In this document: positions 27,648-37,085 of the stretch, piece by piece | Numbering within the stretch: position 1 is the first letter of the stretch | Layout of the letters: each line of letters begins with the position of its first letter | Source: Francisella uliginis | GTDB lineage: Bacteria > Pseudomonadota > Gammaproteobacteria > Francisellales > Francisellaceae | Length of the DNA: 64,000 bases | Direction: 5' to 3' | NCBI RefSeq assembly: GCF_001895265.1 | Contig: NZ_CP016796.1 | Span: forward strand, 1,302,001 to 1,366,000 | Made by a program: the position numbers and the translations under genes | The notes under the pieces: generated by a model | The model's input: only the letters and a program-made list of their open reading frames with translations | The model's database searches: none | Told to the model about the DNA's origin: nothing

Positions 27648-28697
27648 ATGTATATATCCAACTTACGTCTGCAAAACTTTAGGAATATACCTTTTAAAAG
27701 TTTTGATTTTAAAGATAATATAAATTTTATAGTTGGTAAAAATGGCTCTGGGAAAACATCAATTCTTGAAGCGATTTACTTCTTATCTCATAGTAGATCA
27801 TTTCGTAGCTCTCAGCTAAATAGAATAATAAACCATGATGCTGATGAATTCATAATTTATACAAAATCACATAATCCAGATGAAATAACTATTTCTATAT
27901 CACGTAAAAAAAATAGTAATAATATTTCAAAACTAAATAGCGAAATCCAAAAAAATCATACTGAAATAACCCGAACTCTACCAATACAACTAATGAATCC
28001 AGAAAGTTTTAACATTATAAATTCAGGAGCTCAACAACGTTGTAAAGTGTTAGACTGGGGTGCATTTTATCTTGATAAGACTTTCTTAAAAATATGGCAA
28101 CAAACCAAATTTTTAGTAAAGCAAAGAAACTCTGCTCTTAAGCAAAACTATCCTTATGCTTATATAGTCAGCATAGATAAAAAACTTTGTGAATTTGCTA
28201 ATATATTAGATTCAAAAAGGCAAGTTTACTTTACAAAGCTAAAGCCTAAAATCTATGAAATCCTTTCACAATTTAATCCAGATTTAAAATTAGATATTGA
28301 ATATTCTCGTGGCTGGAATTCACACAAAGAGCTTTCACAAGTACTCCAAGAATCATTTGATTATGATAATAGATATAAAGTTACCAATCACGGCCCTCAC
28401 AAGGCAGATATGGTTCTAACAGTTAATAATAAGCCTATACAAGATATTTTCTCAAGAGGTCAACAAAAACTTCTTATCTGCGCTATCAAGTTAGCTCAAG
28501 GAGAGATACACAATATTGAGAATGAAAATAAATGTATTTATCTAATTGATGATATAACCTCAGAATTAGATAACACCCACACGCAAACATTATTTGACTA
28601 TCTAAAAAAACTAAAATCTCAGGTTTTCATCACCACCACAGAGAAAAATAAAATAGCTAATTTTATTGACTTAGATAGCTATATTTTAGCAATATAA
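27648..28697 (+). CDS. recF: DNA replication and repair protein RecF
   Basis: This 349-aa SMC-like ATPase loads RecA at gaps. It shows [13 protein letters not shown], Walker [17 protein letters not shown] (about 29-44), the [17 protein letters not shown] signature near 270 and Walker [12 protein letters not shown] near 305. Full length. Unlike the common dnaA-dnaN-recF-gyrB arrangement, it follows a TatD-like gene by one base and is followed by a small secreted protein. Confidence 0.95.
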   Translation: MYISNLRLQNFRNIPFKSFDFKDNINFIVGKNGSGKTSILEAIYFLSHSRSFRSSQLNRIINHDADEFIIYTKSHNPDEITISISRKKNSNNISKLNSEIQKNHTEITRTLPIQLMNPESFNIINSGAQQRCKVLDWGAFYLDKTFLKIWQQTKFLVKQRNSALKQNYPYAYIVSIDKKLCEFANILDSKRQVYFTKLKPKIYEILSQFNPDLKLDIEYSRGWNSHKELSQVLQESFDYDNRYKVTNHGPHKADMVLTVNNKPIQDIFSRGQQKLLICAIKLAQGEIHNIENENKCIYLIDDITSELDNTHTQTLFDYLKKLKSQVFITTTEKNKIANFIDLDSYILAI

Positions 28698-28718
28698 ACA
28701 TTACAGGATTTTATAATA

Positions 28719-29012
28719 ATGAAAAAGCTGTTACTTACTATTTTCACAATATCACCTATTTTAATATTTGCAGATACTTTATGTCATGGTAATACTTACC
28801 AAATAAATAAATGTTTAAAATCACAAATGCAAAAGTATGACAATAAGTTAGATAAGGTACAAAACCACAATATTAAATTTTTTAAAGAATATCGTAATAA
28901 AATATGCTCTGATATTAGCTCTAGCTATAAAGATGGAACTTATGAGTCAGTTAAATATGGTAACTGTATAATATCTATGGATAAATGGTATCTAAAGCAA
29001 ATAAAAATTTAG
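28719..29012 (+). CDS. Small secreted protein with LprI-like cysteine domain
   Basis: The 97-aa protein has a signal peptide (MKKLLLTIFTISPILIFA, cleaved near residue 18). The mature part has four cysteines and the spacing C-x-x-L...Y-x-x-x-L...Y-R-x-x-x-C...Y-G-x-C, as in the LprI/DUF1311 lysozyme-inhibitor-like domain. The domain is short at its start. Likely periplasmic with two disulfides; whether it binds lysozyme is unknown. It is converging with the pilin-like cluster. Confidence 0.6.
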   Translation: MKKLLLTIFTISPILIFADTLCHGNTYQINKCLKSQMQKYDNKLDKVQNHNIKFFKEYRNKICSDISSSYKDGTYESVKYGNCIISMDKWYLKQIKI

Positions 29013-29015
29013 TAA

Positions 29016-29504
29016 TTAATTCTCATTAAATAATGTTATAGATTCATCAACAAGTTGTTGCAACTGCTCAGCATCATCTCTTGATGGATCTACAGTTGTA
29101 CCACCTTCATATGAAGAATACAGAGTAACTGAATCATCTGAATCTTCTTTGTATAAAAAAATTTGACTAGTAGCAGGAACCTCTTGAACCATCCATCTTG
29201 CACCATTAATTTCAGCAACTGCACATTTATGATTTGTACAGTCAGCACTAACTCCTGTGTATTCATTACCAAGAACATTCTGAGTAAATGTAAAAGGATC
29301 TTCATCGGCAGCCGCATCATATAAAGAGTCTACTAGACTTCCTGCCGATCCACCATTATTACCAGAGTTAGATGTTGATATTCCAGTAATCAAACTACTA
29401 GGCATATTCCCTGCTGATTTATTTATTACAAGAGTTTTAGCATTTAAAAATACTAAACTAAAGAAAGTACCCCAAATAATAATTATTAATTTCTTAATAT
29501 CCAT
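29016..29504 (-). CDS. Secreted protein sharing the C-terminal domain of the nearby pilin-like protein
   Basis: The ATG at 29504 has AGGAG seven bases upstream and gives 162 aa; the TTG upstream is less likely. It begins with an ordinary signal peptide (MDIKKLIIIIWGTFFSLVFLNA), not a pilin leader. A Ser/Gly/Asn-rich linker follows (about 35-55), then a domain with DPFTFTQNV, ADCTNHKCAVAEINGARWMVQ, LYKEDSDDSVTLY and QLQQLVDESI. The same domain ends the protein at 29911-30594. Third gene of the pilin cluster; perhaps a minor pilin partner or a pilin that lost its leader. Confidence 0.7.
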   Translation of the reverse strand: MDIKKLIIIIWGTFFSLVFLNAKTLVINKSAGNMPSSLITGISTSNSGNNGGSAGSLVDSLYDAAADEDPFTFTQNVLGNEYTGVSADCTNHKCAVAEINGARWMVQEVPATSQIFLYKEDSDDSVTLYSSYEGGTTVDPSRDDAEQLQQLVDESITLFNEN

Positions 29505-29517
29505 TAAATAACTCCTA

Positions 29518-29880
29518 TTACTCAACTAAAGCCAAATCATACTGATAATATGGATCTTCAACATCTGGCACTAAGTTTTGATCAACATAAATTTTGATAA
29601 CTGCATTTTGAGAATCGGTTCTTTCCTTACAGACTTGTGTAACATAACTTCTATTTATATCCTCACAGTTCCATAACTCAGAGTCTTCAGCAGGAAACTT
29701 GCCTGTTTGATATGTATGATCAGTAATTTCATTAATATAGATTCGAGCTGTAGTATCTGCATTTGATAATTTTGCTCTGACTTTATAGTTGGAATACATG
29801 GGTATAGCTATTGCTGCTATAATTGCTATTATAGCTATAACTACCATTAATTCGACTACTGAAAAGCCTTTATTTTTCAT
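29518..29880 (-). CDS. Type IV pilin (PilE/PilA-like)
   Basis: This 120-aa protein has a textbook prepilin start: MKNKG, then FSVVELMVVIAIIAIIAAIAIPMYSNY. Prepilin peptidase would cut after Gly5, and Glu10 is the conserved helix residue (E5 of the mature form). The globular part has a cysteine pair (WNCEDI and TQVCKE) for a C-terminal disulfide. It is the middle gene of three, between two proteins that share a domain. It should be assembled into a type IV pilus or a related secretion pseudopilus; assembly genes are not in this window. Confidence 0.9.
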   Translation of the reverse strand: MKNKGFSVVELMVVIAIIAIIAAIAIPMYSNYKVRAKLSNADTTARIYINEITDHTYQTGKFPAEDSELWNCEDINRSYVTQVCKERTDSQNAVIKIYVDQNLVPDVEDPYYQYDLALVE

Positions 29881-29910
29881 ATAAACCCCATATTTAACTA
29901 TTAAACAACC

Positions 29911-30594
29911 TCATAGCATAGACTCATCAACAAATTGCTGTAATAATTCTGAATTAACTATCGAAGGATCTATAGTTAAATTATCTGTATATAAGTTTAT
30001 TAAATAATCAGAATCTTCTTTATACAGCTGGATAATATTAAGTTGATCGATATATTGAGCTAACCATCTTTTACCTTTAATTTCTGCAATCGTACATTTA
30101 TATGTTATGCAGTTAGCTTTTAAACCCACCTCACCAGATTGAATGAAAGTAAAAGTATCTGGATCTTTTGCAGGATCGTATAATGATTTAACAAGGTTCT
30201 TTTTAGGTGTTGAGTCGCTTACACAAGGCTCTGGTGTTTGAGACTGAGCTAATCCAATCGAAATACATTTCCAAATGATAGCACCAGATGTTAACGTTGG
30301 AACCAAGGATATTGACGAGCTAGCAACTATATTATTCGTATTTAAAGCTATAACTCCATTATCATCTATATGAAAACTACTTGGTATATTCTTTAAATCT
30401 TCTAAAGAATAATTAATTGTTCCTGATTCATTTGTTACATATTGTGAGATTGATTTTAGTTTTTCTAATTCTAAAAGAATTCTATTTCTTACTCTATGAT
30501 TTGCATATATTGGCATTGTAATAGAAATTAAAACTGTAGCCAGTGCTATTACTGTTATTAACTCAACTAAAGAAACCTTTTCCCTTGTATCCAT
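29911..30594 (-). CDS. Pilin-like protein with atypical leader
   Basis: This 227-aa protein starts MDTREKVSLVELITVIALATVLISITMPIYANHRVRN, which has the pilin helix and the conserved Glu but Ser in place of the Gly before the cut site, so processing is doubtful. Its C-terminal 100 residues (DPDTFTFIQ, ANCITYKCTIAEIKGKRWLAQ, LYKEDSDYLINLY, LLQQFVDESML) are paralogous to those of the protein at 29016-29504. First gene of the cluster, with 30 bases to the pilin downstream. Francisella genomes carry such pilE-type trios. Confidence 0.78.
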   Translation of the reverse strand: MDTREKVSLVELITVIALATVLISITMPIYANHRVRNRILLELEKLKSISQYVTNESGTINYSLEDLKNIPSSFHIDDNGVIALNTNNIVASSSISLVPTLTSGAIIWKCISIGLAQSQTPEPCVSDSTPKKNLVKSLYDPAKDPDTFTFIQSGEVGLKANCITYKCTIAEIKGKRWLAQYIDQLNIIQLYKEDSDYLINLYTDNLTIDPSIVNSELLQQFVDESML

Positions 30595-30820
30595 AATTGA
30601 TTCTATATCCCCACGCTAATGAAAGAAGCTATAGAATAGCAATATAGTTTTTAAAAGCACATAGGGAGATTTGATAGCACTAATTAAAAATTAATAAGCA
30701 AAGCCAAAATATATAAAAATATATCTTTATAAAAATAAAAAATTGATACTAATTATTGCCTATTTAATCTGATAAAATAACAGCAATAATTTAATCTATA
30801 TAATCATTATACATAGAACT

Positions 30821-31036
30821 ATGTTAAAAAAAACTATATTTTTATTATTTTTAATATCTACATTATCAAGCTGTGCCTCTTCTCAAGATGAATTTCATAA
30901 TAAAGATCTATGGGATAAGTATCAAAAAAGAAATTCCCATCTTACATATAGTGATACTTTTTCTAAACTTGAAAATGCTCAAGAACATCATAAATCTTAT
31001 TTTAACTATACGCCCTACGGTGCAGATTTTAAATAA
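30821..31036 (+). CDS. Small lipoprotein of unknown function
   Basis: The 71-aa protein has a lipoprotein signal: MLKKTIFLLFLISTLSSC, with the lipobox LSSC and Cys18 as the lipidated residue. The mature 54 residues are polar, rich in Lys, Tyr and His, with no recognised domain. It is alone on the forward strand between the pilin cluster and the nuclease. A 226-base AT-rich spacer upstream (30595-30820) holds no other gene. Confidence 0.65.
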   Translation: MLKKTIFLLFLISTLSSCASSQDEFHNKDLWDKYQKRNSHLTYSDTFSKLENAQEHHKSYFNYTPYGADFK

Positions 31037-31092
31037 GGCTGCCAAATACCTCTTCACAAATAATGATCAAGAAAAAATGTTCAATTGAATAA

Positions 31093-32160
31093 TTAAAAAT
31101 AAGAAGTTCTCCACATTGATGAAACATTATCTACAACCATGCTTCTATCTGGAATATTATCTAAGAAATGTAATCCCGTACGTTGTTCAATATCTTTTAT
31201 AGAAACCCTATAGTTAGCAATCTTTGTTTTATCAACTCTTGCGTTTGGCATTACAAAAGCTATAGCCTTATTTTTAGATGGTACATAAATTATCTTAAAG
31301 AAATAATCAGGCACAGCAATTTTATTATCACCTATAGTTTTATGGATCTTCTGCTTTTTGTATATTGGCCCAGTATAGACATATATACTATCGTACATGT
31401 TTGCCCAAATACGCTCATCTCTTTCTAATCTCTCCCAACCTTGTCTATTAAGACCAGCCTTCTGTGGTGACATATTTGATAATAAAAATGACTCTTCTGC
31501 AGATTTTTTACTAAAGTCCATAGATGCATAAGATGCTAAATGTCCTCGATCATAACCAGAATGTGAGTAGTCATCTAATGTAGCTCTATAGACAAAAGGT
31601 ACATCATCATCTTCTTTAAACCTATCGTTTCTCTTAAGCTTATTAGCTACTTTTGCTTTTGTTAGCTTAAAGGCTACCCAGCTTGCTTCTTTAGTTTTAT
31701 AGTTATAACCAACTACATAGCCATCTCTACATAAGTATAGATTTGTTTGACCTAAGCCACTTGTTACATCAAAGCTAGGATTACCATAAATTAAGAAATC
31801 ATGACAATAATTAGTTACTGCAGGTAAAGTTCTTTGAGGTGAATACTGCTTTAGATCATTGAATTGATTTGCTTGCTGCTTTTTGACTTTAGCATCATCA
31901 TTTTGAGAAAAAAACTTAGCTACAATATTTTCATTATCTTTTGCAGTATAGTTATCTTTAACAGGATCACTTGAAAAGTAGTTATAGATATTATGTCTAA
32001 AACTTATGAATTTCTCTTTTAAATCATACTTATCAAAGAATGTTCCTGAAAAACCTCCAGCGATAGCTAAACCTAAGAATATAAATATTTTTATAAATTT
32101 TAAAGTAGAGTTTTTACTACCTTTAGGATTATCTTTTTTATTTGTTGTTTTTTTTGCCAT
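31093..32160 (-). CDS. Membrane-anchored DNA/RNA non-specific endonuclease (NucA/NUC1 family)
   Basis: The ATG at 32160 gives 355 aa; an upstream ATG at 32178 lies in a palindrome. The protein has a basic N-terminus, one membrane helix (FIKIFIFLGLAIAGGFSG, about 20-37), a low-complexity linker and the beta-beta-alpha metal nuclease domain from about 110 on. The catalytic DRGHLAS motif is near 203, with LSNMSPQKAGLNRQGWERLE carrying the conserved Asn. The family cuts DNA and RNA, and the anchor suggests action in the periplasm. Confidence 0.88.
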   Translation of the reverse strand: MAKKTTNKKDNPKGSKNSTLKFIKIFIFLGLAIAGGFSGTFFDKYDLKEKFISFRHNIYNYFSSDPVKDNYTAKDNENIVAKFFSQNDDAKVKKQQANQFNDLKQYSPQRTLPAVTNYCHDFLIYGNPSFDVTSGLGQTNLYLCRDGYVVGYNYKTKEASWVAFKLTKAKVANKLKRNDRFKEDDDVPFVYRATLDDYSHSGYDRGHLASYASMDFSKKSAEESFLLSNMSPQKAGLNRQGWERLERDERIWANMYDSIYVYTGPIYKKQKIHKTIGDNKIAVPDYFFKIIYVPSKNKAIAFVMPNARVDKTKIANYRVSIKDIEQRTGLHFLDNIPDRSMVVDNVSSMWRTSYF

Positions 32161-32176
32161 TTTTAATACTTCTGTC

Positions 32177-32199
32177 ATAGCATGATTTAATCATGCTAT
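32177..32199. promoter_or_regulatory. 23-bp perfect palindrome between aminopeptidase and nuclease genes
   Basis: The half-site ATAGCATGATT is followed by one T and its exact complement. On the reverse strand it lies after the aminopeptidase stop (32215) and just before the nuclease ATG (32160). No T-run follows on either strand, so a simple terminator is unlikely. It could be an operator or an mRNA hairpin affecting nuclease translation. Confidence 0.4.
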
Positions 32200-32214
32200 C
32201 TGTAAATTTGTGTA

Positions 32215-33999
32215 TTATTTAATATGTCTTGTTTTAAACAATAAGAAATCTCTAATCTCTTGCTCTTCAATCAACGGTAAAACCTCTTTTCTAATTCTAC
32301 TATAGTAATTATTGATTGTTTTCTTTTCAGTATAGGTTAACATCCACGTTTCAATCATCTTGAACTCATATGGAATCAAAGTTAAATCTTCAAAACAATA
32401 AAATTGTCCATGTCCAGTAGGAGACTCTTGATTACGTTGTTTTACATAACATAAGTTCTCGATTCTAATACCGAACTCACCAGGAAAATATGCTCCAGGC
32501 TCATTACTTAAAATCATACCAGGCATAAGCTCTACTTTTGATGCTGAATTTATTCTTTGAGGTCCTTCATGCACACCTAAGAAGCTACCAACACCATGAC
32601 CAGTCCCATGACTATAATCTGCACAGAAGTGCCATAGATGTTCACGAGCTAAAACATCAAGATGAGACCCAGTTGTTCCTTTAGGAAAAACTGCTCTACC
32701 AAGGCCTAAGTGCCCTTTTAATACTAAGGTATAATACCTTCTATGCTCTTTTGATGGTCTGCCAAAGTGAAGTACCCTTGTGATATCAGTAGTTCCTTCT
32801 TTATACTGACCTCCAGAGTCACACAAAAATGGAGCATCATCTTTGATTTGTTTATTTGATTCTTCTGTAGCATTGTAGTGAGGTAAGGCTCCATGTTCCG
32901 CATATCCAGCTATATAGTCAAAACTATCTTCTAAATAATTTCTTTGTTGTGAACGAAACTCTGCTAATTTTGCCTTAGCGCTTAGCTCAGTAGCATCTTC
33001 GAAGTTGTTTTCCATCCAATGCCACCACTTAATAAATGCTACAGCATCTTTTTTATGTGCATCTTTAGCACCATTTATCTCGATAGAGTTTTTTAGTGCT
33101 TTACTTATGACTATAGGATTATTTCCCTGTATTAGCTTACTATGTTCATTTGCACTTACAGCTAATTTAACCGCGTAGCTTGCAACATTTTTATCGATTA
33201 CAAATTTTGCTGCAAATCTTTTTAAATCATTAAAAAATTCTTCATAATTTAATATTACAACATTATTCTGAGTAAGCTGTTCTTTAACTTCATCGGTGAT
33301 CTTATCAACATTGATATATAAAAAAGTATTCTCAACTGTTACAACCATATAGCAAATAGCTAAAGGCGTATTTTTTATATCTCTACCTCTAATATTCAAC
33401 GCCCACATAATTGAATCTAAGCTTGTTTCAATCAAGCATTCTGCATCTATAGACTTTAGGTAGCTTCTAATATTCTTTAATTTTGAGTCAACAGATTGAC
33501 CAGCATATTGAATCTCATGAATAAATACTTTTTCAGTTGGAACAGGAGTTTCTTGGTTTAATTTTTTCTGCGCTTGTGCAACTAGATTCTCGTTATCAAA
33601 AACAACTTTCCCACCATTCTCTTTAGCAATTGAAAGTAAGTTTTCAGCCCTAGCAATACCAATCTTCTTAGGGTCTACTGCTAACGTTTTACCTTTAAAA
33701 TTTTCCTTTAACCACTCTTCAATTTTTGACTCAAAACTAGTCTGTTTTAATAAAGTAAAATACTCATTATCTAGCTGAGCTTCTGCTTGAGAAAAATATC
33801 TACCATCAGTTGATAGAAAAGATTCAGCCATTGTCACTAATACATCACCAGCAGAACCATCGAATCCACTAATCCAAGCACGATACTGCCAACATTTTGG
33901 TAAATACTCATTATTATGATCATCAGTAGAAGGTACTAGATAAAAATCATAGCCCTTTTGTTTCATTATTTCTTTTAAAACTTGTAATTTTTCAGACAT
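32215..33999 (-). CDS. pepP: Xaa-Pro aminopeptidase (M24B, long form)
   Basis: The 594-aa protein is the three-domain type of aminopeptidase P. The C-terminal creatinase-fold domain holds the metal ligands: two Asp in CDSGGQYKEGTTDITRVLHFG near 390-405, His in SHGTGHGVGSFLGVHEGP near 475, and two Glu in NEPGAYFPGEFGIRIENL near 510-525. It removes N-terminal residues preceding proline. It lacks a signal peptide, so cytoplasmic. pepP is the conventional symbol for the activity; orthology to E. coli PepP (shorter) is not implied. Confidence 0.92.
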   Translation of the reverse strand: MSEKLQVLKEIMKQKGYDFYLVPSTDDHNNEYLPKCWQYRAWISGFDGSAGDVLVTMAESFLSTDGRYFSQAEAQLDNEYFTLLKQTSFESKIEEWLKENFKGKTLAVDPKKIGIARAENLLSIAKENGGKVVFDNENLVAQAQKKLNQETPVPTEKVFIHEIQYAGQSVDSKLKNIRSYLKSIDAECLIETSLDSIMWALNIRGRDIKNTPLAICYMVVTVENTFLYINVDKITDEVKEQLTQNNVVILNYEEFFNDLKRFAAKFVIDKNVASYAVKLAVSANEHSKLIQGNNPIVISKALKNSIEINGAKDAHKKDAVAFIKWWHWMENNFEDATELSAKAKLAEFRSQQRNYLEDSFDYIAGYAEHGALPHYNATEESNKQIKDDAPFLCDSGGQYKEGTTDITRVLHFGRPSKEHRRYYTLVLKGHLGLGRAVFPKGTTGSHLDVLAREHLWHFCADYSHGTGHGVGSFLGVHEGPQRINSASKVELMPGMILSNEPGAYFPGEFGIRIENLCYVKQRNQESPTGHGQFYCFEDLTLIPYEFKMIETWMLTYTEKKTINNYYSRIRKEVLPLIEEQEIRDFLLFKTRHIK

Positions 34000-34022
34000 G
34001 TTTTCCTCTTTTGCTTTTTTAT

Positions 34023-35027
34023 CTATAATATTTGCTTTAGTTTCTCAATAAATAATCTCGAGTCTGCAAAATAATTAGGATACGACTTTTTTAGTTCCTT
34101 TATCGATTGTGTATGCACCAAGACAACATCATAATCATCATTATTAGTATATTCTTTCTCCATAGCCTTATATGTTTCCTTTGCTAATGAATCATCTGAA
34201 TAACTAGATACCGAAACTCGCTTCTCCTTTTTATTTAAACGGATAAGCAGAAAATCCTTTATTTTTTCTTTCGCATCATCTGTAATCTTCGAAACAACAC
34301 TGTAGCTCTGTAACTTATCAAGTACATTTAATTCTTTTACTAAATTCACCAAGTCATTCTTATTAACATTAACATCTATATTCGGTAGCTCTTCTAGTTT
34401 TGCAAACTCATTAGAAACTAAATAAAAAAATTCTTTCCAATTTTGAGAGCCCTGACCTATTTTAAGATTCTCTTTCTCAAAAGTATCAATAATTTCAACT
34501 GCTGTTGCCCAAGCATGTTGCAACTCTGTTCTTAGCTGAATTTCTACCATTAGGTTTTTACAATAAACTTTATTACCCGTATATCTGTATATCCTATGAA
34601 TGCCTCTATAGCCATCTTGCTTTGGCTCTATAATATAATCTTTGCCTTTTGACTTATCAATAGCTTTACTTTTAAGTAGTCCAGAGTCTATCTTTCTCAA
34701 AGTTTTGTAATCTTTTACAATAGCCCTACAGCCTGCAATATCTTGCATTCTAGCTAAGTTTAGCTTAGGTATTCTTTCAAGTTTATGAATAATAGATATT
34801 GCTCTTTTTAATCTTTGACCAAAAAAAGCTTTACTATCATATTTCAATGTATATCTTTTTACTAATTTATAAGCTAGATTTAATGGTTCTATATGTCGAG
34901 CTCTCCATTCCGATAAAATATCAAAAGCACTATTAGACTCTTCTTGACTTACACTATCAATATGCCTAAATATATCTCCAGCTTTTTTTACTTGTTTTCT
35001 AGATAATTCAAGCTCTTCTATAACCAT
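34023..35027 (-). CDS. Stand-alone RelA/SpoT-domain protein A
   Basis: The 334-aa protein has a nucleotide-pyrophosphokinase domain over residues 60-180: RLKRAISIIHKLER, MQDIAGCRAIV with Asp96, KQDGYRGIHRIY, and VEIQLRTELQHAWATAVE with Glu162. The two acidic residues correspond to the catalytic pair of (p)ppGpp synthetases. There is no HD hydrolase, TGS or ACT domain. The C-terminal 120 residues end with a segment DVVLVHTQSIKELKKSYPNYFADS that I recognise only as recurring in this subfamily. It could be a small alarmone synthetase or a toxic relative; no obvious antitoxin sits beside it. Confidence 0.8.
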   Translation of the reverse strand: MVIEELELSRKQVKKAGDIFRHIDSVSQEESNSAFDILSEWRARHIEPLNLAYKLVKRYTLKYDSKAFFGQRLKRAISIIHKLERIPKLNLARMQDIAGCRAIVKDYKTLRKIDSGLLKSKAIDKSKGKDYIIEPKQDGYRGIHRIYRYTGNKVYCKNLMVEIQLRTELQHAWATAVEIIDTFEKENLKIGQGSQNWKEFFYLVSNEFAKLEELPNIDVNVNKNDLVNLVKELNVLDKLQSYSVVSKITDDAKEKIKDFLLIRLNKKEKRVSVSSYSDDSLAKETYKAMEKEYTNNDDYDVVLVHTQSIKELKKSYPNYFADSRLFIEKLKQIL

Positions 35028-35054
35028 TCAAACAAACCTTTTACTTTAAAATAA

Positions 35055-35762
35055 CTACTCAAACCATACGAATGTAGCTTGTCTACCTGTTATGCCTTCT
35101 TTACGATATGAGTAAAATCTTTTATTACTATACGTGCATAAACCAGAATCAACTATATCGAAACAATGGTTATCATTTAATATTTGTTTAGCAATAAATT
35201 TCATATCAAATAGATATTTCTCATCACTTTTTTGCCTAAAGGCTTGACCAAAGTTTTCATGTTGCTGTACAAACTTATCGTGAACATCCTTACCAACTTC
35301 ATAATATGGTTCACTAATACAAGGACCAAGCCATGCAACTATATCAAGACCAACAAATTCTTTTAATGTTTCTTCTAATATTCCTTTAGATAAACCTTTC
35401 CAGCCTGCATGTACTGCAGCAACCTTAGTCATGCGCTTATCAAACAAAATTATTGGTAAACAATCTGCTGTTAAAACAACACAAGCTTGCTTTGGTCTAC
35501 TTGTAAATATAGCATCACAAAATTCACCATCGTATTCGTCAAAATTTTTGACAATATTTGTATGATTTTGTCTTAACCATTTGACATCAGCATTTACATA
35601 AGACTTAAATAAATTACGGTTTTTTTCCACTACTAAGTGTTTATCACCAACACTATCTGACAGGTTTAATTTAGCATATTTTTCTTTACTAAAACCTTGT
35701 GTATTATTTGTATAACCTAATTTAAGTCTAGTAAAAGGCGTGTTAACAAAAACTACTGACAT
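35055..35762 (-). CDS. pgeF: Peptidoglycan editing factor / purine nucleoside phosphorylase (YfiH, DUF152)
   Basis: The 235-aa protein carries the multicopper-oxidase-like YfiH family residues: LTADCLPIILFD near 114, AAVHAGWKGLSKGI near 130, AWLGPCISEPYYEVG near 160, and GLCTYSNKRFYSYRKEG near the end. Known members prevent wrong residues in peptidoglycan or cleave nucleosides. It is 21 bases from ispG and on the same strand, so possibly co-transcribed. Confidence 0.92.
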   Translation of the reverse strand: MSVVFVNTPFTRLKLGYTNNTQGFSKEKYAKLNLSDSVGDKHLVVEKNRNLFKSYVNADVKWLRQNHTNIVKNFDEYDGEFCDAIFTSRPKQACVVLTADCLPIILFDKRMTKVAAVHAGWKGLSKGILEETLKEFVGLDIVAWLGPCISEPYYEVGKDVHDKFVQQHENFGQAFRQKSDEKYLFDMKFIAKQILNDNHCFDIVDSGLCTYSNKRFYSYRKEGITGRQATFVWFE

Positions 35763-35783
35763 GTTTTAAATACCTATTTTAGA

Positions 35784-36989
35784 TTATTCACAACCATAAC
35801 GATTTTTGACATAATTCTCAACAATCTCAATAAACTCTCCTGAGATATTATCTCCGCGTAGAGTATGTGCTTTTTTACCATCAATAAACACTGGAGCAAC
35901 AGGAGATTCACCACTACCTGGCAAACTTATACCTATATCAGCATTTTTAGATTCGCCAGGTCCATTTACAACACAGCCCATCACAGCAACTTTCATACTT
36001 TCAACACCTTTGTACTGCTCTTTCCATTGGTGCATCTTCTCATCTAAATGCTCTTTTACCTGACTAGTTAACTCTCTAAAGAATGAACTAGTTGTTCTAC
36101 CGCACCCAGGACAAGATGTCACACTTGGAGTGAACGTCCTCATACCTAGGTTTTGTAATATTTCACGACAAACTCTGACCTCTTCAGTACGTGGTGCATT
36201 TGGAGCTGGCGTCAAAGATACACGTATAGTGTTGCCTATACCTTGCTGTAATAATATACCTAAGCTCACAGCACTAGCTACGATACCTTTAGTACCCATA
36301 CCTGCCTCTGTAAGACCTAAATGTAAAGCATAATCACATTCTTTTGATAATTTTTGATAAACTGCTACCAAATCTTGAACTTCACTGACTTTACAAGAGA
36401 TTATAATTTTATCTTTAGCTAAGCCAATTTCCTCGGCATATTTAGCACTCTCTAAAGCTGATGTTATCAAAGCCTTATGCATAATCTGCTGTAAACTCAA
36501 TGGATGCTCTTGAGCATTATTTTCATCAATCAATCTAGCTAAAAGAGCTTGATCTAAGCTTCCCCAATTTACACCTATACGCACAGGTTTATCATTCTCG
36601 ATCGCTATTTTTACTATCTCTGCAAATTGCGTATCTTTTTTCTTACCAAAACCAACATTACCTGGGTTTATACGATACTTTGCTAGAGCTTTTGCACATT
36701 CTGGATACTTGCTTAAAAGTGTGTGTCCATTATAGTGAAAATCACCAACTATTGGCACATGGCAATCATGCTTTGCTAACTCTTTAACGATTTCAGGAAC
36801 AGCTGCTGCAGCTGGCTCATCATTAACTGTAATTCGAACTATCTCGCTTCCTGCTTTATGCAGAGCTAAAATTTGCTCAACTGTTTTTTCAATATCTGCG
36901 GTATATGTATCAGTCATTGACTGAACTACAACTGGATTATCTCCTCCAATTAAAACACTACCTACTTTTACAACATTTGTTTTATTCAT
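35784..36989 (-). CDS. ispG: 4-hydroxy-3-methylbut-2-en-1-yl diphosphate synthase
   Basis: The 401-aa [4Fe-4S] enzyme makes HMBPP in the non-mevalonate isoprenoid pathway. [18 protein letters not shown] opens the barrel, [17 protein letters not shown] lies near 255, and [10 protein letters not shown] near 295 plus [21 protein letters not shown] near 335 hold the cluster cysteines. Full length. The short gap to pgeF suggests one transcript. Confidence 0.96.
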   Translation of the reverse strand: MNKTNVVKVGSVLIGGDNPVVVQSMTDTYTADIEKTVEQILALHKAGSEIVRITVNDEPAAAAVPEIVKELAKHDCHVPIVGDFHYNGHTLLSKYPECAKALAKYRINPGNVGFGKKKDTQFAEIVKIAIENDKPVRIGVNWGSLDQALLARLIDENNAQEHPLSLQQIMHKALITSALESAKYAEEIGLAKDKIIISCKVSEVQDLVAVYQKLSKECDYALHLGLTEAGMGTKGIVASAVSLGILLQQGIGNTIRVSLTPAPNAPRTEEVRVCREILQNLGMRTFTPSVTSCPGCGRTTSSFFRELTSQVKEHLDEKMHQWKEQYKGVESMKVAVMGCVVNGPGESKNADIGISLPGSGESPVAPVFIDGKKAHTLRGDNISGEFIEIVENYVKNRYGCE

Positions 36990-37085
36990 ATAAAAGATTC
37001 CAAAAAAATATATTTATACTTCAAATAATCATACGAAAATATACAATGTAAGATTATACCATTATAAAGTTGATTTTTCAGACCT

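Noticed and set aside
30873-31088. Alternative frame overlapping the small lipoprotein
   Set aside because: The other frame has a lipoprotein signal and lipobox directly after an ATG; this one is hydrophobic without pattern and has no ribosome site.
32177-32199. Reading the palindrome as a transcription terminator
   Set aside because: The stem is AT-rich at its centre and no T-run follows on either strand.
34023-35027. Calling RelA/SpoT protein A a toxin-antitoxin system
   Set aside because: No small partner gene adjoins it; neighbours are aminopeptidase P and pgeF, both housekeeping.
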